Position numbers and translations under genes: made by a program. This document shows, piece by piece, positions 57,862-64,000 of a stretch of 64,000 bases of DNA. The notes under the pieces were generated by a model. The model had not been told where the DNA came from and did not search any database. It worked only from the letters and a program-made list of their open reading frames with translations. Source of the stretch: Soonwooa sp023440705 (lineage in GTDB: Bacteria; Bacteroidota; Bacteroidia; Flavobacteriales; Weeksellaceae); assembly GCA_023440705.1 (NCBI GenBank), contig JAEXRP010000092.1:39428-103427 (forward strand). The letters are read 5' to 3'. Numbering within the stretch: the first letter of the stretch is position 1; the number at the start of each line of letters is the position of its first letter.

Positions 57862-58554
57862 ATGAAATATCTAAATAAAACAAATATTGCAGCTTTATTT
57901 ATTAGTTCAACTTTAATGTTGACAAGTTGCGAAAGTGTGAAAAACGCTAATAACACACAAAAAGGTGCGGCAATTGGTACTGCAGCTGGTGCTATCCTAG
58001 GAGGTATCCTTGGTAATAACATTGGTAAAGGTGGTAATGCGCCTCTAGGAGCTGTTCTTGGTGGTGTTGTAGGTGGTGTTGCTGGTGGTGTTATCGGTAA
58101 CAAAATGGATAAACAAGCTAAAGAAATTAAAGAAGTTCTTCCAGGTGCTGAAGTTGAAAGAGTTGGTGAAGGTATCAAAGTAACTTTGCACGAAAACACG
58201 GTTAACTTTGACTTTAACTCATCTAACCTAACGTCTGCTGCTAAAACTAATCTTGATAAATTGGTTACAGTTCTTAAAAATAATCCTGATACTAATATTA
58301 ATATTTATGGTCACACAGACAGTATTGGTACAGAAGCTGTCAATTTGAGAATTTCTCAACAAAGAGCGGCAGCTGTTAAAAATTATTTTGTGTCTAATGG
58401 TGTTGCAGGATCTAGAATGTTTACTGAAGGATTAGGTAAAGGAAGCCCAATCGCGTCTAACGATACAGATGCTGGTAGAGCACAAAACAGAAGAGTAGAG
58501 TTTGCAATTACAGCAAATGAAAAAATGATCGAAGATGCTGCACAAGGTAAATAA
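57862..58554 (+). CDS. OmpA-family lipoprotein with glycine zipper (YiaD-like)
   Basis: Cell-envelope protein of 230 residues. It has a lipoprotein signal ending LTSC, a glycine-zipper domain (about 35-85, GAAIGTAAGAILGGILG and GAVLGGVVGGVAGGVIG), then an OmpA-like peptidoglycan-binding domain (about 115-225): FDFNSSNLT, INIYGHTDSIGTEAVNLRIS, and GKGSPIASNDTDAGRAQNRRVEF, with the Asp and Arg residues that hold diaminopimelate. It should tie the outer membrane to murein. It follows the lipocalin-like gene closely and ends at a terminator. Confidence 0.92.
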   Translation: MKYLNKTNIAALFISSTLMLTSCESVKNANNTQKGAAIGTAAGAILGGILGNNIGKGGNAPLGAVLGGVVGGVAGGVIGNKMDKQAKEIKEVLPGAEVERVGEGIKVTLHENTVNFDFNSSNLTSAAKTNLDKLVTVLKNNPDTNINIYGHTDSIGTEAVNLRISQQRAAAVKNYFVSNGVAGSRMFTEGLGKGSPIASNDTDAGRAQNRRVEFAITANEKMIEDAAQGK

Positions 58555-58575
58555 GAATTAATACATAAAACATAG

Positions 58576-58602
58576 AAAAACCGCAACTTGCGGTTTTTTT
58601 TA
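58576..58602 (+). terminator. terminator of the OmpA-family gene
   Basis: Stem AAACCGCAA / TTGCGGTTT with a minimal loop and T-run. It separates the OmpA unit from the arabinose-lipid operon. Confidence 0.85.
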
Positions 58603-58617
58603 TTATCAGATAATTCT

Positions 58618-58625
58618 TAATTTTG
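58618..58625 (+). promoter_or_regulatory. candidate -7 element of the arabinose-lipid operon
   Basis: TAATTTTG (TAnnTTTG), 17 nt before the ATG at 58642, directly after the preceding terminator. The -33 position holds part of the terminator T-run and not a clean TTTG. It would serve the four-gene operon. Confidence 0.5.
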
Positions 58626-58641
58626 GCATCTAATAATACAA

Positions 58642-59526
58642 ATGGGAAAATATCTAAAACTTATTCGGGTAGAACAATGGGTCAAGAACTTCTTTGTTTT
58701 TCTTCCGCTATTTTTCTCGGGCAATATTACCAATGTTGATTTGTTCATCAAAAGTATATTTGCTTTCGTAGTGTTTTCGTTTACAGCAAGTTCCATATAT
58801 ATCATTAATGATTATATGGATATTGAGTCCGACAAAAAACATCCAGAGAAAAAAAATCGACCTCTGGCAAGTGGTGCAATTTCGAAACCTATAGCAATTG
58901 CCATGTTCTTTGGGCTTTTGATTTCTGTCATTTTAATTGTCATTTTCGGAGCTTCGTATTTTAATTACGATTTTACAAAATTTGCGATTATTATTGGGGG
59001 TTACTTCGTAATGAATCTTCTCTACACTTTTAAGCTAAAACATGTTGCTATCATTGATGTTTCAATTATAGCAGTTGGTTTTGTATTGAGAGTTTTGGCA
59101 GGTGGTTATGCAACAGGATTAGCAATTTCTCAATGGGCAATATTGTTGACTTTTGTGCTAGCATTGGTTTTGGCTGTTGGTAAAAGACGTGGAGAACTGA
59201 TCAATGCGCAGGTTTCTGGAAGAACAAGAAAAGCTTTAGATGGTTATAATATTCAGTTTGCGGATATTGCGTTATGTATTTGTGTGACACTAGCAATTGT
59301 TTGTTATTTGATGTTTACGTTGTCACCAGAAGTGCAGCACAAGTTTCATCAAAGAGTATTTTACACCGTATTTTTTGTGATTTTTGCATTTTTAAGATAT
59401 CTACAACAGACTTTAGTTTATAACAAAACAGAATCTCCCACCAAAATCGTTTACAAGGATCACTACATACAAGTGACTTTGCTATTGTGGGTTCTTACTT
59501 TTTTATTACAGATTTATTATAAATAA
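58642..59526 (+). CDS. polyprenyl-phosphate phosphoribosyltransferase (UbiA superfamily, Rv3806c-like)
   Basis: Integral membrane enzyme of 294 residues that should transfer 5-phosphoribose from PRPP to a polyprenyl phosphate. About nine helices. The first Asp-rich motif is clear, Asn56-Asp57 to Asp64 (NDYMDIESDKKHP), followed by KKNRPLASG, the pattern shared with mycobacterial Rv3806c and different from quinone-pathway UbiA. Other matches are the N-terminal IRVEQWVKN, the LKHVAIIDV helix, VLRVLAGGYAT and AVGKRRGEL. It is the first gene of the operon and ends 2 nt before the DprE1 homologue. The lipid carrier in this organism is unknown, so decaprenyl should not be assumed. Confidence 0.88.
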   Translation: MGKYLKLIRVEQWVKNFFVFLPLFFSGNITNVDLFIKSIFAFVVFSFTASSIYIINDYMDIESDKKHPEKKNRPLASGAISKPIAIAMFFGLLISVILIVIFGASYFNYDFTKFAIIIGGYFVMNLLYTFKLKHVAIIDVSIIAVGFVLRVLAGGYATGLAISQWAILLTFVLALVLAVGKRRGELINAQVSGRTRKALDGYNIQFADIALCICVTLAIVCYLMFTLSPEVQHKFHQRVFYTVFFVIFAFLRYLQQTLVYNKTESPTKIVYKDHYIQVTLLLWVLTFLLQIYYK

Positions 59527-59528
59527 TT

Positions 59529-60845
59529 ATGAAACCGAACTTTGTTCAAAAAGTTTCCAATTGGGGAAATTATCCAATTGTGGAAGTTGAAATGAAATCT
59601 GAAGATTCGCTTTCACAAATTAAATCTTTTGTCGCAGAGCGTAACGAAGTCATCGCACGTGGTAACGGTCGCTGTTATGGTGACGCCTCGCTTGGGCAAC
59701 ATGTTTTTTCAACAAAAAGATTAAATAAATTTTTATCATTCGATCGTCTTAATGGCGTTATCGAATGTGAATCTGGCGTGCTTCTTTCAGACATTCTTGA
59801 CGTTGTTGTATTACAAGGTTATTTCCTTTACGTAACGCCAGGTACAAAGTTTGTCAGTGTTGGAGGCGCAATAGCTTCTGACGTCCATGGTAAAAATCAT
59901 CATGCCGAAGGCTGTTTTTCAGAATATGTTATTGAGTTTAAAATCTTAAATCAAAACTCACAGGTTATCACTTGTTCGCGAGAAGAAAATTCTAATTTAT
60001 TTTGGGCAACTATTGGCGGAATGGGACTTACAGGTATTATTCTTTCTGCTAAAATCAAACTTAAAAATATTGAAACCGCTTACATTCGACAAGAAAGTAT
60101 AAAAGCGAATAATCTTGATGAAATCTTCCAACTCTTTGACGAAAGTGAAGATTGGACATATAATGTCGCTTGGATCGATTGTTTACAAAAAGGGAAAAAT
60201 ATTGGACGTTCTATTCTTATGCGTGGCGAACATGCTTTGAAGGCTGAGGTTAGTAAGTCTAAAGGTCAAAATCCTTTACGATTAAAACCAAAATTTAGCC
60301 CGAATGTTCCTTTTTATTTTCCAGGATTTGTCTTAAATACGTTGTCAATTAAGATTTTTAATTGGTTGTATTTTAATAAACAAAGAGCGAAACAAGTTAA
60401 CGGTTTTGTTGACTACGAGACATTTTTCTATCCTTTGGATGCCATCAAGAATTGGAACAGAATCTACGGCAAAAAAGGCTTTATTCAATACCAAATGGTC
60501 ATCCCAAAAGAGAAGGGTAAAGAAGGTATGAAACGTATTTTGGAATGTATTGCGAAAAGTGGAAATGGCTCATTCTTGGCGGTTCTTAAACTGTTTGGGA
60601 AAGATAATCCACAAGCTTACAACTCCTTCCCACAAGAAGGTTACACATTGGCTTTAGATTTTAAAGTTAATTCTAAACTTAAAAAATTGATTGCACAATT
60701 GGATGAAATCGTTGAAGAATTTGACGGAAGAATTTATCTTACCAAAGATAGTATGAGCAAAAGCAGCTTGACAGATTATCTCAAAAATGTTGAGAATTCC
60801 AAATTTGTTTCGCTACAACATCAACGTATCCATAATCCCTCTTAA
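59529..60845 (+). CDS. dprE1: DprE1-like FAD oxidase (polyprenylphospho-ribose 2'-oxidase)
   Basis: FAD-dependent oxidoreductase of 438 residues, the DprE1 half of the epimerase that turns lipid-linked ribofuranose into arabinofuranose. FAD-binding segments are RGNGRCYGDASLG, TPGTKFVSVGGAIASDVHGKNHH and GGMGLTGIILSA. Compared with my recollection of Mycobacterium tuberculosis DprE1, the alignment runs without gaps at offset 12: His120 equals His132, Lys406 (YLTKDS) equals Lys418, and Ala375 (GYTLALDF) sits at Cys387, the residue attacked by benzothiazinones. No signal peptide. It follows the UbiA-type gene by 2 nt and precedes the DprE2 homologue by 9 nt. Confidence 0.88.
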   Translation: MKPNFVQKVSNWGNYPIVEVEMKSEDSLSQIKSFVAERNEVIARGNGRCYGDASLGQHVFSTKRLNKFLSFDRLNGVIECESGVLLSDILDVVVLQGYFLYVTPGTKFVSVGGAIASDVHGKNHHAEGCFSEYVIEFKILNQNSQVITCSREENSNLFWATIGGMGLTGIILSAKIKLKNIETAYIRQESIKANNLDEIFQLFDESEDWTYNVAWIDCLQKGKNIGRSILMRGEHALKAEVSKSKGQNPLRLKPKFSPNVPFYFPGFVLNTLSIKIFNWLYFNKQRAKQVNGFVDYETFFYPLDAIKNWNRIYGKKGFIQYQMVIPKEKGKEGMKRILECIAKSGNGSFLAVLKLFGKDNPQAYNSFPQEGYTLALDFKVNSKLKKLIAQLDEIVEEFDGRIYLTKDSMSKSSLTDYLKNVENSKFVSLQHQRIHNPS

Positions 60846-60854
60846 TTCTACAAA

Positions 60855-61580
60855 ATGATAGTAATAGGTGCTAATTCGGAAGTGGCGCAAGCTTTTGTGG
60901 AATGCTGCTTAAAAAAAGGTGAAAAGTTCAAAACCTTATATTTATTAAGTTCAAATACAGCGACTTCGGAGAAGTTTGCGAATCATATTAATGTTAAATA
61001 TCTTCAACATACAGAAGTTTTAGAATTAGACGTTCTAAAAGAAATTGACTACAAAAATTTTGACCATATCGAGTCCGATTTGTTGTTTTGCGCAAGCGGA
61101 TATCTTGGTTTGGGGACAGAAGAAGGTCTTTACGATGATAAAAATACAGAACGAATTTTAGATATTAATTTCTCTAAATTGGTTCCTGTTCTTAACCATT
61201 TCGCAAAAAAAATGGAATCAAAAAGACAAGGTAACATGATTGTTTTGTCGTCTGTTGCAGGCGATAGAGGTCGTCAAAGTAATTTTATCTACGGAAGCGC
61301 AAAAGCTGGACTTACAGCTTATCTTAGTGGACTTAGAAATTATTTATTTGAGAAAAAAGTTCATGTTATGACGGTTAAGCCAGGCTTTATGGCAACCAAA
61401 ATGACAGAAGGTTTACCGCTTAATCCAGCTCTAACAGCAACACCAGATCAAGCAGCAAATTCTATTTATAAAGCTTATAAAAAGAAGAAAAATACAGCTT
61501 ATGTATTGCCAATTTGGAGTTTGATAATGATGATTATCAGAAATATTCCAGAATTTATTTTTAAGAAATTGAAACTTTAA
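60855..61580 (+). CDS. dprE2: DprE2-like short-chain dehydrogenase (2'-keto reductase)
   Basis: NAD(P)H-dependent reductase of 241 residues, the expected partner of DprE1: it would reduce the 2'-keto intermediate to the arabino epimer. The nucleotide-binding start is VIGANSEVAQAF, with a short Gly-rich loop as in DprE2. The catalytic set includes Ser in VLSSVAGDRGR (about 132-133) and the YxxxK pair Tyr146 and Lys150 (YGSAKAG). The C-terminus IIRNIPEFIFKKLKL closely resembles the mycobacterial DprE2 ending, which separates it from ordinary short-chain dehydrogenases. Fourth-gene spacing is 12 nt. Confidence 0.86.
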   Translation: MIVIGANSEVAQAFVECCLKKGEKFKTLYLLSSNTATSEKFANHINVKYLQHTEVLELDVLKEIDYKNFDHIESDLLFCASGYLGLGTEEGLYDDKNTERILDINFSKLVPVLNHFAKKMESKRQGNMIVLSSVAGDRGRQSNFIYGSAKAGLTAYLSGLRNYLFEKKVHVMTVKPGFMATKMTEGLPLNPALTATPDQAANSIYKAYKKKKNTAYVLPIWSLIMMIIRNIPEFIFKKLKL

Positions 61581-61592
61581 TTGTTTTAGAAA

Positions 61593-62180
61593 ATGAAAAA
61601 ATTGTATGTATTCGATTTTGATGGGACTTTAACTTACAAGGACACGATGTTTTTGTATCTTAAATATTTTAATCCATCGAAGTATAGATTTCAATTTTTG
61701 AAACATGCACCGCTTTTTGTTTTGGTTAAACTAAAACTTGCCGATGCAGAGACTGTGAAGAAAAGTTTTATAGCATCGATTCTTAAAGGTCAAACCGAAA
61801 CAAAACTGAAACAAGTTGCCGATCAATTTTTTGAAAATCAATATCCAAAACTTATTCGTGATAACGCTTTAGATTTTATTGATAAAATTAAAAAAGAACA
61901 AACGGATTCTTACATTGTGACAGCATCGCTAGATATTTGGGTACGACCGTTTGCAGAAAAATTCGGGATGCAATTGCTAGCAACCAAAGCCGATTATCAA
62001 AATGGCGTTTTTACAGGTAGGTTTGCTTCTAAAAATTGCAACGGCGAAGAAAAAGTAGTTAGAATAAAAGAAGCGATTAGAGGGCGGAAATTCGATAAAA
62101 CCATAGCTTTTGGAGATACTTCCGGAGATAAGCCAATGTTAAAATGGGCAAATGAAAGTTTTTATCAATTTTTTCACTAA
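61593..62180 (+). CDS. HAD-IB family phosphatase in the arabinose-lipid operon
   Basis: Haloacid dehalogenase superfamily phosphatase of 195 residues, SerB-like subfamily IB. Motif I is FDFDGTLT (nucleophile Asp8, acid/base Asp10), motif II is in YIVTASLDIW, and motifs III/IV are in the region ending AFGDTSGDKPML with two Asp. The operon needs a phosphatase to remove the 5-phosphate left after phosphoribosyl transfer; in mycobacteria a PAP2-type protein has been proposed for that step. This soluble HAD enzyme is the obvious candidate here, but a general phosphatase role cannot be excluded. Last gene of the operon, before a terminator. Confidence 0.85.
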   Translation: MKKLYVFDFDGTLTYKDTMFLYLKYFNPSKYRFQFLKHAPLFVLVKLKLADAETVKKSFIASILKGQTETKLKQVADQFFENQYPKLIRDNALDFIDKIKKEQTDSYIVTASLDIWVRPFAEKFGMQLLATKADYQNGVFTGRFASKNCNGEEKVVRIKEAIRGRKFDKTIAFGDTSGDKPMLKWANESFYQFFH

Positions 62181-62195
62181 TTTCGTATCAACATA

Positions 62196-62226
62196 AATGA
62201 GGCACATCGCTTCATTTTTTTTTAAA
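62196..62226 (+). terminator. terminator of the arabinose-lipid operon
   Basis: Stem AATGAGGC / GCTTCATT with one G-U pair and a 5-nt loop, followed by T10. It closes the four-gene unit before the cysteine desulfurase gene. Confidence 0.75.
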
Positions 62227-62240
62227 ATTTTTTAGTAAAA

Positions 62241-63413
62241 ATGGAAAAGGTATATTTAGACAACGCAGCAACTACGCCGCTTAACGAAGAAGTTATTGAC
62301 GCAATGGTGTCCGTTCTTCGTGATAATTATGGTAACCCGTCTTCTACGCACAGTTTTGGTCAAGAGGCAAAAACACTTTTGGAAGAAGTTAGGCGAAAAA
62401 TTGCAGAAGCGCTGCGTGTTACGCCAGGTGAGATTGTTTTCACATCTTGCGGTACCGAATCCAACAACATGATTATCAAATCTTGTGTTAATTATTTAGG
62501 CGTTCAACGTATTATTACGTCGCCGTTGGAGCACAAATGTGTTGCTGAAACTTGCCTAGAGATGAAGCGTCTACATGGTGTTGAGCTTGTTTATTTGCGT
62601 CCTGATAACAAAGCAAATTTAAGTTTAGAAAAACTTGAAGAGCTTCTTCAGAATTCTGAGAAAAAGACTTTAGTGACTTTAATGCACGCTAACAATGAAG
62701 TTGGTAATCTTCTAGATTTAGAAAAAGTTGCTGAACTTTGTAAAAAATATGATGCTTTATTCCATTCGGATACAGTGCAAACGATGGCGCATTTGGATTT
62801 AGATTTTTCTAAAATTCCAGTTGATTTCGCATCTTGCAGCGCGCACAAATTCCATGGTCCAAAAGGAAGTGGTTTTGCTTTTGTGAGAAAAGCTTCCGGT
62901 CTTAAAGGTATTATTACTGGAGGTCCGCAAGAAAGAAGTCTTCGCGCAGGTACAGAAAATGTTTGTGGTATCGTTGGCCTTGGTAAAGCTTGGGAATTGT
63001 CGATTGATAATATGTCGGAGTACAGTTCTCATATTAAAGATATTAAAAACTATTGTAAATCTGAGATTGAAAAGAATTTCCCTGAAGCTAAGTTTAATGG
63101 CGAATCAGCAACAGAAAATAGTCTTTATACAGTATTGAATATTTTGTTGCCATTCAAAAATCCGTTAATCGGATTGCAATTGGATATGCAAGGCGTTGCA
63201 ATTTCGCAAGGAAGTGCTTGTAGTTCTGGCGCTGCGAAACCGTCAATGGTTTTGATGTCTATTTTGGATGAAGAAGAGTTGGAGAATTGTACACCACTTC
63301 GTGTATCTTTCAGTCATTATACAACTAAAGCTGATATTGATAAATTTATTTCGGCATTAAAAGAAGTTTCAAAAGATTTCATTATAGAAAAACAAAATAC
63401 CGAGCATAGATAA
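62241..63413 (+). CDS. cysteine desulfurase (NifS/IscS-like)
   Basis: PLP enzyme of 390 residues that takes sulfur from cysteine for Fe-S cluster and tRNA thiolation. It has the start VYLDNAATTPLNEEV, FTSCGTESNNMIIK, MHANNEVGN, the PLP Lys203 in CSAHKFHGPKGSGF, RSLRAGTENV, and the active Cys327 in SQGSACSSGAAKPS. The Cys loop is of the long IscS/NifS (class I) type. No iscU or iscA is adjacent, so the specific sulfur route is open. It is followed by trxA, 62 nt downstream, with its own promoter-like element. Confidence 0.92.
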   Translation: MEKVYLDNAATTPLNEEVIDAMVSVLRDNYGNPSSTHSFGQEAKTLLEEVRRKIAEALRVTPGEIVFTSCGTESNNMIIKSCVNYLGVQRIITSPLEHKCVAETCLEMKRLHGVELVYLRPDNKANLSLEKLEELLQNSEKKTLVTLMHANNEVGNLLDLEKVAELCKKYDALFHSDTVQTMAHLDLDFSKIPVDFASCSAHKFHGPKGSGFAFVRKASGLKGIITGGPQERSLRAGTENVCGIVGLGKAWELSIDNMSEYSSHIKDIKNYCKSEIEKNFPEAKFNGESATENSLYTVLNILLPFKNPLIGLQLDMQGVAISQGSACSSGAAKPSMVLMSILDEEELENCTPLRVSFSHYTTKADIDKFISALKEVSKDFIIEKQNTEHR

Positions 63414-63441
63414 TAATTTATCCGATTAGGTATATTTTTTG

Positions 63442-63449
63442 TAATTTTG
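63442..63449 (+). promoter_or_regulatory. candidate -7 element of trxA
   Basis: TAATTTTG (TAnnTTTG), 26 nt before the trxA ATG. At the -33 position there is TTTA in place of TTTG. Confidence 0.5.
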
Positions 63450-63475
63450 TAGAGTATTAAACAAAGAATAAAATT

Positions 63476-63793
63476 ATGGCAGTAGAGATTACAGATCAGT
63501 CTTTTCAAGAAGTAGTATTAGCTTCGGATAAGCCTGTATTAGTAGATTTTTGGGCAGCATGGTGTGGTCCATGTAGAATGCTAGGTCCAATCGTGGAAGA
63601 ATTAGCAAACGATTTTGATGGAAAAGCTGTTGTTGGGAAAGTGGATGTTGATAATAATCAAAATATATCAATGGAATATGGCATCAGAAATATTCCAACA
63701 CTATTAATTTTCAAGAACGGAGAAGTGGTTGATAAGTTAGTTGGTGTTAGCCCGAAAGAGCTAATTGCGGAGAAACTTTCAGCACACATGTAA
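63476..63793 (+). CDS. trxA: thioredoxin
   Basis: Cytosolic thioredoxin of 105 residues. Active site AAWCGPCRMLGP with Cys30 and Cys33, preceding strand PVLVDFWA, the buried Asp within VDFWA, cis-Pro in IRNIPTLLIFKNGE, and the C-terminal VGVSPKELIAEKLSAHM helix. Monocistronic, with its own promoter element and terminator. Confidence 0.96.
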   Translation: MAVEITDQSFQEVVLASDKPVLVDFWAAWCGPCRMLGPIVEELANDFDGKAVVGKVDVDNNQNISMEYGIRNIPTLLIFKNGEVVDKLVGVSPKELIAEKLSAHM

Positions 63794-63813
63794 AAAAAAT
63801 AATACTGAAAATG

Positions 63814-63844
63814 AACGCTTTCCTAATAGGAGAGCGTTTTTTTT
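63814..63844 (+). terminator. terminator of trxA
   Basis: Stem AACGCTTTCCT / AGGAGAGCGTT with one G-U or mismatch and a short AAT loop, then T8 on the plus strand. Confidence 0.85.
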
Positions 63845-63852
63845 GTAAAAAA

Positions 63853-63883
63853 TTTGTAGGATTAAAATATTGTCGTATTTTTG
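63853..63883 (+). promoter_or_regulatory. promoter of tRNA-Asp
   Basis: TTTG at 63853-63856, exactly 19 nt, then TATTTTTG at 63876-63883: both elements and spacing of the Bacteroidota consensus. The implied start is about 35 nt before the mature tRNA. Confidence 0.75.
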
Positions 63884-63923
63884 CAACCACAATAATCAAG
63901 GCAATTATGCTGAGGTTGGTTGA

Positions 63924-63997
63924 GATCCGGTAGTTCAGCTGGTTAGAATGCCGCCCTGTCACGGCGGAGGTCGCGGGTTCGAGTCCCGTCCGGATCG
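63924..63997 (+). tRNA. tRNA-Asp (GUC anticodon)
   Basis: The 7-bp acceptor stem GATCCGG / CCGGATC is perfect. The anticodon stem CCGCC / GGCGG carries the loop CTGTCAC with anticodon GTC at 63958-63960, the T-arm includes GTTCGAGTC, and the discriminator base is G, the identity base for Asp. The CCA end is not encoded (CAA follows). 74 nt long, complete within the window. Further tRNA genes may follow beyond the right edge. Confidence 0.95.
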
Positions 63998-64000
63998 CAA

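Noticed and set aside
1..64000. Insertion sequences, prophage, integrase or toxin-antitoxin modules
   Set aside because: No transposase, integrase, phage structural protein or paired small toxin/antitoxin gene was recognisable in any frame.

Overview
The window is chromosomal DNA from a low-GC member of the Bacteroidota, almost certainly Flavobacteriia and probably the Chryseobacterium/Weeksellaceae group. The evidence is two type IX secretion C-terminal sorting domains, promoters of the Bacteroidota form (TTTG, about 19 nt, TAnnTTTG), almost no Shine-Dalgarno sequences, many signal peptides cut just before Gln, a SusC/D-free but TonB-containing envelope set, a split transketolase, and the small DUF4295 gene following rpmB-rpmG. 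I see no rRNA, insertion sequence, prophage or CRISPR array. The only RNA gene I can support is tRNA-Asp at the right edge.

Layout. 0-4.4 kb: cytidine deaminase, a membrane TPR/LuxR-type regulator, recF and a degenerate UbiA-like membrane protein. 4.5-12 kb: a giant cysteine-free alpha-2-macroglobulin, a heptanucleotide repeat tract with a 32-bp palindrome, and a T9SS-exported HAF-repeat protein. 12.1-17.3 kb: a six-gene overlapping operon starting with a TPR/AraC regulator and a TPR partner lacking a DNA-binding domain. 17.4-24.8 kb: a minus-strand run (hemL, LysM glucosaminidase, PLP enzyme, split transketolase, Na+ symporter). 24.9-26.7 kb: YceI, a small lipoprotein and a TlpA-like thioredoxin. 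26.7-33.8 kb: MFS transporter, asnB, a polytopic membrane protein, a glycine-zipper lipoprotein and purA. 34-36.5 kb: ruvB, a metallo-hydrolase and coaE. 36.6-44.9 kb: a T9SS metalloprotease, ftsY, ribosomal proteins L28/L33, a deoxynucleoside kinase and glutaminyl cyclase. 45-48.8 kb: folA-recR-glycosyltransferase, facing a two-gene aspartyl-protease locus. 49-63.8 kb: every gene is on the plus strand (tonB, parAB, dapB, lepB, wbqC, a subtilase, OmpA, the arabinose-lipid operon, a cysteine desulfurase, trxA), followed by tRNA-Asp.

Two things stand out. First, 58.6-62.2 kb encodes what looks like a complete route to a polyprenyl-phospho-D-arabinofuranose donor: a phosphoribosyltransferase of the Rv3806c type, DprE1 and DprE2 homologues and a HAD phosphatase. 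This is a pathway best known from mycobacterial cell walls. The DprE1 homologue has Ala where Mycobacterium tuberculosis has the drug-reactive Cys387. Second, the very AT-rich gap before parA carries two exact DnaA-box 9-mers in inverted orientation plus a third near-match, and gene orientation changes there from mostly minus to exclusively plus. It is a candidate replication origin.

Functional statements rest on motif and family recognition by eye. No database search, structure prediction or RNA folding was run.
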